Assembly (NCBI RefSeq): GCF_003014595.1
Contig: NZ_PYGK01000011.1
Span: forward strand, 216,344 to 280,343
DNA: 64,000 nucleotides
Direction of reading: 5' to 3'
DNA from: Chitinophaga ginsengisoli
Lineage (GTDB): Bacteria; Bacteroidota; Bacteroidia; Chitinophagales; Chitinophagaceae
The stretch's first letter is position 1. Each line of letters begins with the position of its first letter. Below are positions 63,175-64,000 of the stretch, piece by piece. The notes below the pieces were generated by a model. The model ran no database searches and had not been told where the DNA came from. It worked only from the letters and a program-made list of their open reading frames with translations. The position numbers and the translations under genes are program-made.

Positions 63175-64000
63175 TTATCTTAGCAATCTCATTATTTTGA
63201 GTATTTCCTTAGTATCCTTATAGTACTGTGGTATGTCATTAGCGACTTTGGGATCAAGAGGCCCATATCCATGTTGCCCACCATCTCTGTAAACATTTGT
63301 TCCCTGCGATCTCAAATATACATTACTCATCTGAATAGCATCTTCTTGGTGAAACACTGGATTTCCTAAAGACCATCCCACACCATGCCCAAGTACTTCA
63401 TGCGCAATTACCTCTCCAAACGATGGTCCTCGTGGTATATAATTACCGTTTTCCTTATAGTCATGAGTAGCGATTGACTTTGAATCCATAACTATACCAG
63501 TAAATGTACTATTATCACCATATTTCTTATTGATTCCACCACCACCGTAGTAATCAAACATATCTGCCGTCGATTCACCTATTAATTTCTCTGTTCCTGG
63601 TTCTACCGTCTCACCGCGTTTCAAAACAGAAACAACATGTGTAGCGTCCTGATTTATTGCCAATAAATAGGCGCCCGCAAGCGTTAGTTGATCCTGATTC
63701 AATCCACTTGAGGCATCAATAAAGGCATTGATGTCAATGCTATTAAGTGTGCGCCCATCCTTACCAAGCTGAAAAATCGACTGCATACCTTTGTTTCCAG
63801 CAAAGGAACCACGAATCCCTTCCAGCATCCTTTGCGCAGATCGTTCAGAATATCCTCGTATCGTATCCCCACGAAAATCAACATTAAAAATTGGATTATT
63901 CCCCATACTCTGCTCATTAAAAAAAATCAGGTACGATGAAATAGATTTTGCAAACGGTCTTTCAAGGTTGCTCAATATTACAGAGTGGCATATTTCCTTT
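63175..64000 (-). CDS. RHS-tip zinc-metallopeptidase-like toxin fused to an immunity-like C-terminus (partial)
   Basis: The frame is open to the window edge (no start visible; a TTG at 63975 and an ATG at 63906 lie inside). Visible residues begin KEICHSVILSNLERPF.. SYLIFFNEQS, homologous to the end of the 174-aa neighbour, then MGNNPIFNVDFRGDTIR, the usual RHS core exit, then a roughly 235-aa toxin with FGEVIAHEVLGHGVG (HExxHxx zinc-binding) and HQEDAIQMSNVYLRSQG. Likely a peptidase toxin tip of an RHS-type system. Confidence 0.7.
   Translation of the reverse strand, partial: KEICHSVILSNLERPFAKSISSYLIFFNEQSMGNNPIFNVDFRGDTIRGYSERSAQRMLEGIRGSFAGNKGMQSIFQLGKDGRTLNSIDINAFIDASSGLNQDQLTLAGAYLLAINQDATHVVSVLKRGETVEPGTEKLIGESTADMFDYYGGGGINKKYGDNSTFTGIVMDSKSIATHDYKENGNYIPRGPSFGEVIAHEVLGHGVGWSLGNPVFHQEDAIQMSNVYLRSQGTNVYRDGGQHGYGPLDPKVANDIPQYYKDTKEILKIMRLLR

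Overview
The window reads as a chromosome segment of a Bacteroidota bacterium, most like a Chitinophaga-type soil or plant organism. Evidence: a T9SS C-terminal sorting domain, TonB receptor architecture, -7 boxes of the TAnnTTTG type, few Shine-Dalgarno sequences, DUF6443/RHS-type wall proteins, and a Bacteroidetes-style tyrosine integrase whose first catalytic Arg is missing. No sequence search was possible, so family names are from recognition of motifs.

Layout. (1) 1-23,600 is ordinary chromosome: the start of a large secreted protein, DUF5996, a PL1 pectate lyase lipoprotein, a secreted GH71/99-like glycosidase, a KptA-like protein with a zinc-ribbon tail, several unknown secreted proteins, DUF4202, a PepSY + TonB-receptor operon behind a clear cobalamin riboswitch, an LLM flavin oxidoreductase, a quinone reductase/HxlR divergent pair and a GIY-YIG-like protein. 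(2) At 23,628 lies an initiator tRNA-Met. Its terminator hairpin is one copy of a 38-bp direct repeat (23,711-23,748 and 61,086-61,123), and the repeats bound a roughly 37.4-kb mobilizable island. The island holds an integrase at the left end, a relaxase/MobC/accessory cassette in the middle and no visible conjugation (T4SS) genes. (3) Island cargo is mostly defence or conflict genes: AbiH; a 1234-aa HNH-TPR-Gre-like-PIN protein; a Septu-like HNH + AAA ATPase pair; an OLD-type ATPase-TOPRIM protein; a DUF3883 PD-(D/E)XK-like protein followed by a membrane protein; and an RHS wall-associated toxin operon with its presumed immunity gene. Between them are gene remnants (LytTR regulator, excisionase-like HTH, tRNA 3' ends) showing repeated insertion and decay. 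(4) Right of 61,086 is the left end of a second, related element whose integrase is cut off after about 50 codons. It is followed by a small toxin/immunity locus at the window edge, whose toxin ORF is fused in frame to a copy of the immunity protein's C-terminus.

Less explained structures: a family of three hairpin-bearing repeats of about 70 bp (two of them inverted around a 2-kb cassette encoding a periodic-repeat protein), a nested 118-nt imperfect hairpin at 34,044, an identical 23-bp palindromic operator at two cargo sites, and an inverted repeat around the integrase promoter whose two copies differ in sequence but keep their pairing.
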